The notes under the pieces: model-generated
The model's input: the letters and a program-made list of their open reading frames with translations, nothing else
Databases searched by the model: none
Told to the model about the DNA's origin: nothing
In this document: piece by piece, positions 1 through 11,200 of the stretch
Layout of the letters: each line of letters opens with the position of its first letter
Position numbering within the stretch: the first letter of the stretch is position 1
Source of the DNA: Trachythela sp. YZ-2020
Taxonomy: Eukaryota; Cnidaria; Anthozoa; Malacalcyonacea; Clavulariidae
Reading direction: 5' to 3'
Length of the DNA stretch: 64,000 bases
Assembly (NCBI GenBank): GCA_016169945.1
Contig: JADLSH010000387.1
Span: 3,286,001-3,350,000 of the forward strand
Made by a program: the position numbers and the translations under genes

Positions 1-339
1 ATAATCTGATAAAATTTTGAGACTTTTTGGCAGTGGTAATGCTCTACAACAAATCAATCATACTATAAAAGGGACATAAAAATGACCTTATTTTAATTAA
101 GGAAATTTTAAGGAAATTAGATTTAAGTATAAGGAAATTTAAGGAAATTCTACGAGCGAAAGAGGAAATTTGGACTTGGACAGTGGAAACACTGACCTTC
201 ACAGTGGTTTATTTACAGACAGTGCTTCCACTTTCCAAAATGAATATTTTCTTTTTTTGTCCTAAATTTGATCGAAATTTCCTTCAGAAAGTTTGAAATT
301 TCCTTCAAAAATTTTGGTGAAATCATGGATTATAAAAAC
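1..339. other. AT-rich flank, no gene seen
   Basis: No coding signal is visible. Around 100-190 and 270-310 the sequence repeats short AAGGAAATTT-type words on both strands, and similar GGAAATTTCC words recur at 1430-1500. Confidence 0.5.
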
Positions 340-1115
340 ACCATTGTGCGATACATCGCACAAATTAACATACCATGACTTACAGTGATTGTAGTGTGGT
401 TGCCATGTGCGGTTGTGCGATGCATCGCAAAAATTAACATACCATGACTTACAATTGACTTACAGTGATTGTAGTGTGGTTGTCATGTGCGGTTGTGCGA
501 TGCATCACACAATTTAGCATACCATGACTTACAGTGATTGTGGTGTGGTTGTCATGTGCGGTTGTTCAATGCATCGCACAAATTAACATACCATGACTTA
601 CAGTGATTGTAGTGTGGTTGTCATGTGCGGTTGTGCGATGCATCGCACAAATTAACATACCATGACTTACAGTGATTAATGCAGTGTGGTTGTCATGTGC
701 GGTGTCAAATTAGCATACCATGACTTACAGTGATTGTAGTGTGGTTGTCATGTGCGGTTGTGCGATGCATCGCACAAATTAGCACACCATGACTTACAGT
801 GATTGTTTAACATACCATGACTTACAGTGATTGTAGTGTGGTTGTCATGTGCGGTTGTGCGATGCATCGCACAAATTAACATACCATGACTTACAGTGAT
901 TAATGTAGTGTGGTTGTCATGTGCGGTGTCAAATTAGCATACCATGACTTACAGTGATTGTAGTGTGGTTGTCATGTGCGGTTGTGCGATGCATAGCACA
1001 AATTAGCACACCATGACTTACAGTAATTGTAGTGTGGTTGTCTGTGCGGTTGTGCGATGCATCGCACAAATTAACATACCATGACTTACAGTGATTGTAG
1101 TGTGGTTGTCATGTT
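340..1115. repeat. 69-bp satellite array with an 18-bp palindrome in each full unit
   Basis: About twelve head-to-tail copies are present, marked by the word CATGACTTACAG. The spacing between full units is 69 bp. Most units carry the perfect palindrome TGTGCGATGCATCGCACA or a one-base variant. At least two units (near 695 and 925) lack the palindrome and are shorter, and one copy near 805 is a fragment. No open frame runs through the array. Confidence 0.9.
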
Positions 1116-2850
1116 GCCAGGTCTAATGTTTGTCAAGAGCATTTGATCGACAGGTATTTATAATCTGGTTAGCCAATCATGTTCAACTAGCCTCGTCTGA
1201 AAATCCGCGACTTCAAAGTACAAAATGCTTCATGTAGCATTCTAACAAGCTCACATTAACTATGTACGTGTGATCGTATTGCGTGACTGTACATATACAC
1301 TTTTATGGCGAGAGTTATGCTTATTTGTCAATATTTCGAATATTCTACATTTTCCGAATTTTCCAAAACTTTTCTACATTTCGAATATTCTACATTTCGA
1401 ATATCTACGTACACAATATTCAATTTCCTTCAAAATTTCATTTCCTTAAAATTTCAATCATTTTGTCAAAATTTCCTTTCAAAAGGAAATTTCCTTCAAA
1501 GTGGAACCACTGTTTACAGAGGTTTATCAGTGAACTCCATAAATTTCTAATATCAGTTTATTTGTGTATATTTACGATGGCTGGCTGGTTGGAGGGCTCA
1601 TTTGGTCCTGGCGATCTTCCTCTGGAAAGGTATACAGATTAAAAATATCAAGTAGTATTAATTTTTGTATTAATATAAAATGTGTTTCGAATCTACGATA
1701 TATTGCCCATATCAAAACATTTGTTGTTCTATGCGAGTCAGCGAGTGTCATCAAAGTTTGGAATACACCACCACGTGCGATTTGCCACATGCGACGATTT
1801 GCCACATATTCGCATAAGCCTTCGACTCGAAGAAGTCTGATGAAGTCGAGCTGCGTCCTTTGTAATTCAGCTCAGCTCTCAGCTGCAAGTAAGGATGATC
1901 AGCACCCCCCCCCCCCCTACATTCATAATGATTTTTGGTTGTGCATACCATAGTCTCTGTTTATATCAGCCCTACATGAAGGGTTGCATGTTTTCATTTA
2001 TATGAGAGGAGGGCCAGCCCAATCACTATTGACTACCCAAGTCCAAGATCTAGTTAAGGGCTGGAAATTCCCCATATAGATGCAACAGGGAGGCCTAGCC
2101 TTCGTAGTGCGGGCTGAGGCACATTAGGGGGGGGGGGCGACACCCCCATCATTTGTGAATTTTTCAAAAAAGTCGGTCCCAAATTGTAAAATTACACTAC
2201 TTAATTCGGTCCGAGTTGGTCCGAAACATCCTGTCTATAAACGTATAATAAACAATACAAAAATTGTCAATAAAATAAATCAACATTGCAAAACCCAGGG
2301 ATATATTTTCCTCAAAAGTAATATACTCAAATGTAAGATGACATACCCATACACAACTGTGCAAAACCTCCTACCTTTTGCTCTGCCGCATTCTGCATTC
2401 TATTTCCACGTCAGTATTCTCGAGTAAATTTAAGTCAACTCTGTTGTAAAAATGCAGTTTCTAACTGCATTTAAAGAAAATTGCAGCAAAATATTTGAAT
2501 TCTAAACTATCGTGTTTGAAATCTTATATATATCAATGAGTGTTTGAAATCTTATATATCTCCTTCATGTAGAGCTTGTGTAAACAAGGGCTGAAAACCA
2601 GCCCTACTGGTAATTAAGACTAGCCCTTCATGTAGGGTTCATGTAAGTTAGTGACTGTTAGTTTGAAATTTTTGTAGTCCACCAGCAGCTGGCTATCTAG
2701 TATTAACACAAGGGGAGTGAGGGGACAGTTGGTTCCATTTCCAGATTCACAGCTCCATTTGCAGATTTGATTATGGAGCCAGACAGATAATTTTTATAAT
2801 AGAACCACAATAATGTCAAAATGCTGTTCTTCAATAATGTTAACTCATTA
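1116..2850. other. Intergenic, no gene supported
   Basis: Several short open frames overlap here on both strands, but none resembles a protein domain. Homopolymer C and G tracts occur near 1910 and 2130. The words AGCCCTACATGAAGGG and AGCCCTTCATGTAGGG recur near 1970 and 2625 and suggest remnants of one dispersed repeat. Confidence 0.4.
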
Positions 2851-2852
2851 AC

Positions 2853-3485
2853 ATGCATCGCAGCCTGAAGCGCCCTGGAATTGGCAAGGGGGTAACAGGC
2901 ATTGCACCTCCATGTGCTCTGAGAAATTCATCAATTTCCTTGGCCAAGGAAACGGTTCAAGAAACACAGCCTAATTGGGAGAATAGACAGTTTTATGGCG
3001 AAATATGGCAGGAGATTTGGACAGAGATGAATAATTTTTACAGTCAGGACATTGAAGCTGAAGAACTATATAGACAGTGATAGTGCCATAGTGGTAACGA
3101 AAGTGGTAGTAAGACAAGTAGTGATAGTTCTTGTAAGATAAACATTTGGTAGATAAACTATCGCCAAGCTCACATTGTCAGGCCTTCTAGGGAGCTCCAT
3201 CAAAATATGGTGGAACTATTTGGCTTGGTTTTTCCTGAATATTTTGTTAGTAAATGACTGATCTATGCTGTCGCCTAAAACATTTAGATTCCTGTTTTGC
3301 TTTGGCATGAAGACACCTTATTTCGAATTTCTAGTGGTTCAAGTAGTCTTAAAATGATATTCCCATGGGCTGTGGTAAAAAATGTCATGGGCCATAATTT
3401 ATAGTGAAAATTCCAGAGCGAAAACGAGCATGTGTGATGTGTTGGAAAGCTGGAGGGAAGTGTGTGTTGGACAGAAACCTAATAA
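2853..3485 (+). pseudogene. Decayed coding stretch, possibly piggyBac-type transposase remnant
   Basis: An open frame of 75 codons (2853-3080) includes the segment NWENRQFYGEIWQEIW, which looks protein-like but is not recognised. Downstream, in other frames, come a hydrophobic stretch with WWNYLAWFFLNILLVN (about 3200-3250) and a Cys-rich piece with KRACVMCWKAGGKC (about 3420-3465). The order of a WW..hydrophobic..VN helix followed by a CxxC tail recalls the C-terminal part of piggyBac-derived transposases. Stops and frame changes separate the pieces, so this would be a dead copy. The family assignment is a weak guess from motif order. Confidence 0.22.
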
Positions 3486-4440
3486 TAGACTAAATCCTAA
3501 TAATAGACTACTTAGACCTTTTTAATGTTTTTTTTTCTGCATCTCACTCAAACACTTTTTAATGTTTGCATGTTTTTATGCTGTATATAGTGCTCTTTAA
3601 TTATATGAACATGACTGACTCTTTGTCACTGCAGACGACAGGTAAACAAATGAATATATATCACAGAAAATTTCAGGTTATAATCAATTTTAGATATTTT
3701 TTCTATAAAATCAACACAATACCAACTAATCTAAGGCACATAGTACTGTATTTCAAATATTTTTTATAGAGATTAGAGACACAAACTGCTTACTTTAGAT
3801 AACCTTTTGAAATCAAGTCAAAATATTCATTAGAGAATTTTTCTTCAGTAATAGAATCCCATTCGCTTTAAGATTTAAGATCATCGATTTTGAAATATTT
3901 CTTGAAATAAATTGAAATAGAAAATGATTAAAATATCAGATTTGTCAGTAATTCAAGTTTTCAAATATTCATTGTCTTAAATATAAAAATAGTTAGTCAG
4001 AAATTGGCCAATTGATATTGTGTAAAGTTTTCACACGTTGAACTCCTCGATTGTAGATCTATTTGTTTTGACACTTAAAATTAACCTTATTTATTACTCT
4101 TGAGCTACAGCTATTAAGTGCTTACGTCACATAATTTTCTATAGTCATAGTATCCCACACTGCGCTACGCATTCCTGAAGTCCGTATGTATTAATTGCGA
4201 CAGTCTGGATGTTAATGACGTTGATACTGTTTTTGCTAAACATGCCCAGAAGGCAACAAAGAAATGAATGAGAATGTTATTGATAATGTCGTTGAAGTGA
4301 AACGCTGGTCATGTTCACTGTTTTTCTGTACGGCATGCACTTCTAAAGAAGAAAATAATTTAGAATCAAATCATTCAATGCCATTCTGCACCAGCTTTAA
4401 ATGTATGAAATATAGAAGTCTAGAAGTCTGTACGCGAACG
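3486..4440. other. Intergenic, no gene supported
   Basis: AT-rich sequence with only short chance open frames. No repeat structure or domain was recognised. Confidence 0.4.
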
Positions 4441-4454
4441 AAAATTTATATACA

Positions 4455-4610
4455 TTTTTTAGACCTAGCCAGGAGCAGTTGCGAAAAATGCAACTTAGGC
4501 CCTCTGGCAGGAATTGAATCTGCGGCCCTGCGATTCCGGTACAGCGCTCTAACCAACTGAGCTACAGAGTCCAGTTACTGAGCATTAACCGCAAGTTCGG
4601 TATATATGAT
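4455..4610 (-). repeat. tRNA-derived SINE, family 1, copy A
   Basis: On the minus strand the head reads GTAGCTCAGTTGGTTAGAGC, a tRNA A-box region, followed by GATTCAATTCCTGCC, a B-box region. Beyond it is a body with a small stem (TTGCATTTTTCGCAA) and the end CTCCTGGCTAGGTCTAAAAA. The acceptor arms pair poorly, so it is not a working tRNA gene. The same unit recurs at about 39768 (minus) and 46019 (plus), which shows dispersal. Confidence 0.75.
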
Positions 4611-4651
4611 GGGAGTGATGCCAGTAATAGGTATGGGTAAATATCAAAAAA

Positions 4652-4738
4652 TTTCTCGGCATCTCGTTCGATAGGACTAATAGTAGAAGGTGTTTGTAGA
4701 CCTTCTACTATTAGTCCTATCGAACGAGATGCCGAGAA
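4652..4738. repeat. Perfect-arm hairpin (about 39-bp arms)
   Basis: The sequence from TTCTCGGCATCTCG to about 4691 is repeated in reverse complement up to 4738, with a loop of about 8 bases. The arms look identical, so the inverted duplication is young or maintained. It lies directly downstream of the SINE. The arms carry no recognised motif. Confidence 0.85.
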
Positions 4739-6015
4739 AAAATCTTGATTAGAAGTTTGTACGCTTTGTGACGTCATGGCGCAACGAACATTCGTTGTCG
4801 TACGTCATTTGAGTGCCGTCTGACGGTAGCAGACATCCAAATATTTAATGAAAATCGTGATATTTTTAAAACGGCTGCATGTATCGAAATATATATTTTC
4901 ATGCCGTTCTTCAAGCAATCCAGATATTTTTAACTTCTGGTATCCTCTAGGCCTCGCAGAACATGTATTGCGTGTCCTGTATTATACGTCCCCATACTTA
5001 CACATAAAAAGACTTACATCATTGTCGCGCATATAATGTCCTGAAAACATTTCAAGTATGTTTAAAATCTCAAATTCTGATAAATATAATTTGAGAAGTA
5101 ATAATAAGATGCTGATGTTGTCGAAACCTAAAACAAATTCAATGAAAAGGACTTTCGAATATACTGCTGTAGAAATGTAAAATCTATTTGATTAATTAGT
5201 GTGTAGAATATTTTGAATTAGTGACAATAATGTGCAAATTAGTTTAGTAGAGATTTAGTACACGGCCTAATATAAGCATGCAAGCTTTTAAATTTTGTAA
5301 ATATTTATATGGTTTGATTAGTTACCGTGTAAAAAGATGTTTTAATAATAATAATAATGTAGTATTTCTTCAGAACGACGTGACATATTCCTTCCGCTTA
5401 GCAATAAATAATTTTATTATATGGCAAGTGCTTGTTTTGGTGAATCTCGCAATCTGATTGGTCGCTGACGAGGCAGGATTTTCCCGTATTGCCCACGGGC
5501 AATACGGTATTCTTATTGCCCTGCGACGACTTGAACACATTTCAAACCAATAAAAGCATTAAAAAATCCTTAAAAATAATTTAAAACAATGAAAAATAAA
5601 CGGAAAATACGGAAAAGGGATAACTACAAGGGATAAAATCAAGTTTTGTTGGCTCAAGTCGAAATATTAAGGTAAATTTTACGATGTTTTTTAACTAAAA
5701 CAGTCAAGAATATTTTTGTTTTTTCGAACATGCAAAGTTGTTTTTGTCCTTGATCCGATAGCTCAATATCACTATATTTTCTATTAATTTTCTATAAATG
5801 GTACTGTAGAGTAGTTTTACTAAGCTAAGATTAGATAAATTTGTAAAAAACTAAGACAAATTCGTATCATTGAAATTATTTTGACATTTGAAAATGACCG
5901 GCTTTGAGTTTCGGACTTTGTACTTTGCCCTCGCGTGACCAATTTTTGGCAAAATGAATTGTTTTTTGTTGTCTGAAATGCCATATAATAAACAACTTAC
6001 TAACTTCGACTGTTC
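4739..6015. other. Intergenic, no gene supported
   Basis: AT-rich, without a convincing open frame. A short palindromic segment, CCCGTATTGCCCACGGGCAA, sits near 5485, and a TAA microsatellite is near 5343. Confidence 0.4.
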
Positions 6016-6117
6016 GGTCTGTACGGTAAAATATCAAGCCTCGGTCTTGCTGTATTGACCTCGCTATCGCTCGGTCAATACAGCAAGACCTCAGCTTGAT
6101 ATTTTACCGTACAGACC
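6016..6117. repeat. Foldback hairpin (about 45-bp arms)
   Basis: The arm starting GGTCTGTACGGTAAAATATC returns in reverse complement and ends at 6117 (GATATTTTACCGTACAGACC). The arms are nearly perfect, with a three-base difference beside AAGC/GCTT and a short loop around 6061-6072. Confidence 0.85.
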
Positions 6118-6719
6118 TCACGCTCAGTTAGTAGGTAGTTAGTATCATACATATTTGCAAGAATAATGCTGTAATGTAACTTGATGAAGAAGCACAAGTT
6201 TCCTGCTCGGTGATAATATTAGCAGCATTCTGGTTCCGGTTTTTAATACATTTTAGATGCTTTCTAAATGTTCCGGCCGGAACTAAATTGTGTACCAGCC
6301 AGTGCACCCTTAAACAGGGCTTTCAGAATGATTTGAAATAGGCGACTGACCCAAAAAGGTAGCCGTCTGTGACTTATAGTTATCGAGAGTAAAAAAAGAC
6401 ATACGCGTGTCTGGGTGCATGCTCTCGCATGGAACTTTTAAAAAACGCGCGGAGATATAAAACACAAAGCCGAATTAAAGGACAACTCTGCAGCAAATTT
6501 TATATTTATATCGCTTTTTCGACAGCAAACAAACGAAATTAAGGTAGCTGGAAGCTAACTTCTTGATTTGTTACTTTAAATTTGAATTAATCTTCCAAAT
6601 TTAAGGGTGAATAGGCCTTAGAATTGCTTTGACCAGATGAAAAGTAGCCAGCGGTAAAACTGAAATTAGCCGGCTTATTTTGAAAGCCCTGCTTAATAAT
6701 GTTCAGATGATTATAGGGA

Positions 6720-7220
6720 AATAGACGTTTCCCAAGATATCTTCACAACCTCGTTCCAAGCTTTTTCTCTCGCGGTTTTTGTAAGTACATTTTCCGAATT
6801 GTGTTGACATATGGTTGGAAAATCCGTCAAAATATCAAGAGCAACGCATTGTTGAAAGTTCTTATATATATACATGCATATGTTGTTAACCGTATTGCTA
6901 ATTTCGTTTTGCTATCATAATGGTGTTTATTGTGTGGTGTATTTTGTAGATTGTTTTAATGTCCGAAGTATCTTTGTTTTGCCTAGATATCGACGAAATT
7001 TGAGATATTTTTGTAGAAAATAGATGTAAAATTACATATAATAAATGAAAAGAAAGCTTGTACTTATAGATAGGTTTGTTAACAATATAGGTGCTAAATT
7101 TATTGAATAAATACCGTGTAGACTATAGAAATTAGACCAATAACAACCACAAAATCCGAAAAAAACCGCGCGGAAAGTGGCCTGAGACGAGGTTGTGAAG
7201 CAATCTTGGGAAATGTATTT
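6720..7220. mobile_element. MITE with TTTCCCAAGATA termini, copy A
   Basis: The termini are AATAGACGTTTCCCAAGATA at the left and ATCTTGGGAAA at the right, and CTTCACAACCTCGT / ACGAGGTTGTGAAG pair just inside. A second, longer copy in reverse orientation lies at 60224-60823 and shares the interior (words such as ATGGTGTTTATTGTGT). No transposase is encoded, and no clear target duplication was found. Confidence 0.7.
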
Positions 7221-7494
7221 TCCAAAACCATCTTATATTTCAAAACATACGACATAGCTTAATTCAATTATACCAAGAATGTAATGGCTATGTTTAATCA
7301 AGAGAGTTTCACAGTTCATGCTATCATGGCACCATGTTTCTAATAGGAGGTTATTAACGTACTGTTCAGTAAACGAGCAGGATTGTTCGAGTGGTATTAG
7401 ACCAAATAAAACTCGTACTGCGAGTTTATTAAACGGCTCCAAAAAACGTCTCATAGTATTTATATAAAGAATACTAGTTAGGATGAGCTTTATA

Positions 7495-7625
7495 GGGTGA
7501 CTTTCCATATTACTATCCCGAAATTAATACGTTACAAGGATTAGGGTTAAGATTATATCTATAGAGTTAGGATTAAGATTAAGTTTGTATTAATATTCAG
7601 GTTGTTAATATGGAAATTTAGCCGC
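7495..7625. repeat. Short dispersed repeat with CCATATTA termini, copy A
   Basis: A sequence beginning GGTGACTTTCCATATTACTA and ending GTTGTTAATATGG recurs at 51099-51212. The ends form a short inverted repeat. The interior has GGATTAGGGTTA-type words that resemble telomeric TTAGGG but are not a telomere array. Confidence 0.7.
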
Positions 7626-7773
7626 TTTATATAAAGAATACTAATGAAGATTAGTTTTATCAGGTATAAAGCCACTTCACGTGACATATGCATGGTTGAT
7701 ATGATTCTCCAAAAACCTTATGAATTATTAATGATGTTTGAATCTAATCTAACTAATACATCTATCTTATCAG

Positions 7774-8259
7774 GTCAGATCCATGTATTGAGCATCAATT
7801 ACAGCCAACTGCTATGTCAACTGATCATGACTGTATAATAACACATGTGTCTGATCCCCACCAAGCTTCTACACCGGACCTACCAATGCAAAATACAAAT
7901 GGAGGAACAACCAACAAATGCTCTAAAAAAGATTTTCGAACGCCCAGAAATTGGGAAAGGCGAGCAACTCGAAAATTAGATAGTATTACGAGAAAGGATG
8001 TTGATGTCAGTGTGTTTGCCGTTGTGAGCTATTTCTTTCCACCGAGGCAGTCGGGAGGTACTGACATGTTTTGCCACTTCGGACTTGTTGACCAGACATT
8101 GCATGAAAATGGTAAACGCTTGAAATGTATGTGTTTCCAAAAGTCGGAACAGAACATGCCATTGATTATGAACGTTGGCGATATTATCAAATTTCCATTA
8201 AGAATATCGATATTCAGGCAGGAACTTCAAGGTCGAACATATGATGATCAATTTCCTTG
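7774..8259 (+). CDS. POT1: POT1 exon 1: OB1 DNA-binding fold
   Basis: The acceptor is TTATCAG before 7774 and the donor is GTAAGA at 8260, leaving phase 2. The first ATG in frame is 7814. About 65 lysine/threonine-rich residues precede the OB fold, longer than the roughly 20 in human POT1. The fold is recognised by VFAVVSYFFPP, GGTDMFCHFGLVDQT, MPLIMNVGDIIKF and RQELQG. The glutamine in the last motif aligns with a base-contacting glutamine of human POT1. Confidence 0.9.
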
Positions 8260-11200
8260 GTAAGAAATATATTTAATTTTGCCTAACATAGAAATAGTGC
8301 ACAAAACGTTATAGGTGAGGAATTCACTGCATGTTGAAGCAAACCCAAACCATTTCTTATCCCCGGTTTCTCTAGTTCTTTGCCGAATACAGTATACTGT
8401 GTAAAAGTTTATGGTCACCCACAAAGACTCAGATATAAATATATTTTACTTCAAAATTGTATCTTATTTTACAGCATGTCTTTCATATTAGCACGGTCTT
8501 TAATTTGCACTTAATATCAAACGAGACATTTTATGTCTAACAGAATAGCTATTTTAAAGATTTTATCATTTTTGTGCGCAAGGCGACATTTTATGAGGAT
8601 TTTAAAGGATTTATAACTTGAGGTGACTTAAATCACTGTTGAGTGAACGGTATTTCTTTGGATGCGGGGAGTGTAGTCCATAACGTGTCCCCCTGTATAA
8701 TTTTGCGCTCCCGTTAGATCTATTAACTACATTAATAATATACATAAAAATATTACTCGACTGTGATTGGTTGATTTCAGTGCAGTTAATCCCAAACAGC
8801 AGTGCAAAAATCTGTAATCACAGTGCAATTTTTTGTAATCACAGTGCAATTTTCTGTAATCACATGCAGTGCAATTTTCTGTAATCACAGTGCAATTTTC
8901 TGTAATAACAGTGCAACTTTTTGTAACGCAGTGCAATTTTCTGTAATCACAGTGCAAAAATCTGTAATCACTAAGAACCAATCAAATTTGAGCTATAGGT
9001 TCTGTGCAAATTGCTCAAAACAAAATAACATGGCGCCCGCTCGCCTAAACTTAATTTGGATTTTCGGGACGAAAATGACGACTTAAAAGTTATTTAAAAG
9101 GTGGAAAATTATAAATTTCACAAGAAATTTATAAGAAATCCACATGGTCCAGTTCACTTTCAAATGCTTGGCAATTCATACAGATAATAATAAATGGAGC
9201 GAAAACTTTATATCAGTGGACGGTTCGCCGAAGGGCGAAGGCCCGAAGCTAGTAAGTTGAAAGTATAATTGTCTCGAACATTTTTATGCATATTAGTATA
9301 TACGTAATAGCATGGTTTCGAGTGCAATTTGGATATAACATGCACGAGTGAGTTTTTCAAAGACCTCAAAATAGCACGAGTCCGAAGGACGAGTAAAATA
9401 ATCGGCCATAAGACTTTTTTGCACAGTTGCCAAGCACATGCTAAAATACTAAATACAAGCGAATAGATAGGTTGTTTTTCACAGGTTTTTTTATGAACAT
9501 ATTGCGAAAGAACTCACAAAATTAAAATGAAGCTTCCATACAATGCGTTTCTGCTATGCCTGTGACCTATGTCCATCAAAGTTTCTGAGATCAAAGTCTT
9601 TGCTCAAAGAACTTCAAAGCAATCGCCGTCTTTGAAAGGTTTTTACACCGCCGTCTTTGAAAGGTTTTTACACCGCTATCTTTGAAAAGTTTTTACACCG
9701 CCATCTTGCTACTTACAATAGGGAGTTTGGCAAGTTAGAACAGCTACGGCATGCAACAAAATTACTTACATTTTTGTATTGGAGCAAAGCATGCATTACT
9801 AAGCGTCTGTTTGCCTCTCAATAGTATATTGAATTCACGTAAAGCACCCCAAACGACTTCGAACATCATAAGTGCATGTTAGCGTCGTTGTGAAACGTGG
9901 AAATGATGTAAATGAATTAAACGTAAATGATATGAAATTGACCAGCCCCAATGATATTGCTGAGGGTTTCAATACCTTCTTTTCAAATATTGGACCAAAT
10001 TTAGCTGAAGAAATTGGTACAACAGAATACCATTTCAAAGACTACCTTGACAAAACTAATTCTGAATTTACTGCATTCAAATCAGTTACTGTAAACCATG
10101 TTTGTCTTTTACTACGTGAACTATCTGGTAGCAAAGCTACTGGCCTAGATGAAATATCAAGCAAGATAATTAAAATTGCAGCACCATTGATTTCTGATTC
10201 ATTGACTTACATTTTTAATCAAGCAATTACCCTATGTACTTTTCCACATGAGTGGAAGATTGCAAGAGTAATTCCCCTTTTTAAGAATGGCAAACGCAAC
10301 TTGCCAGGAAATTATCGACCAATTTCTGTCTTGCCTGCCATTAGTAAAGTTATGGAACGTATCTTATATACTCAACTTTATGAATATTTGTCCGTAAGCA
10401 ACATACTTTCTGAGCATCAATTTGGTTTCAGAAAATTTCATTCAACTGCTTCAGCTTTACTTGATTGTACGAATGATTGGTACATAAACATGGACAGGAA
10501 ATTGTTCAATTTGGTTGTATTTATAGACTTAAAAAAAGCCTTTGATACTGTTAACCATGAAATCTTATTGCAAAAACTAATGCAAGTTGGAATCACAGGA
10601 AATGCATTTCTACTGCTTAAATCTTATTTAACTGGCCGTACCCAAAGATGTGAAGTCAATGGCTCTATTTCAAGTGAAAATAGTGTAAAATGTGGTGTGC
10701 CCCAAGGGTCTATATTAGGACCACTGTTATTTTTACTGTATATTAATGATTTACCTGCATGCCTGAATAAAACAAAACCCCGGCTGTTTGCTGATGACAC
10801 AAATATCACAGCAGCTGGTGGGTGTTTAAGTGATATTGAAGATGCAGTAAATTTGGATTTAGAAAACCTTCGGAAATGGCTCATGGCAAACAAGCTGAGC
10901 TTGAACGTAGCGAAAACTGAATATCAAATTATTGGTACTAAACCAATGCTATTCATATTCAAAACAAACCAATAAAGCAAGTTTTTCAATGCAAAACGCT
11001 AGGTGTGACTCTTGATGAAAATCTGTGTTGGAAAAGTAATACAGACACTATTTGTAAAAAGATTTCATCTGGAATTTATGCTCTCAAACGCATTAAAGAG
11101 TATGTTGATAAAAAAACACTCATTTCTGTGTACAATGCTATAATTCAACCCTATTTCAGCTACTGTTGTGAAGTTTGGAATGTATTTGGTGAAACTCAAT

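Noticed and set aside
4480..4570. A tRNA gene on the minus strand
   Set aside because: A- and B-box text is present, but acceptor pairing is poor and the same unit recurs with a shared tail, so it is a SINE head.
7530..7580. Interstitial telomere repeat near POT1
   Set aside because: Only one or two TTAGGG-like words, also present in the sister repeat at 51.1 kb and, as CCCTAACC, near 33000; no array and no link to POT1 function.
8727..9086. Overlapping frames of 84 and 94 codons
   Set aside because: Produced by the 21-bp minisatellite, with simple repeated peptides on both strands.
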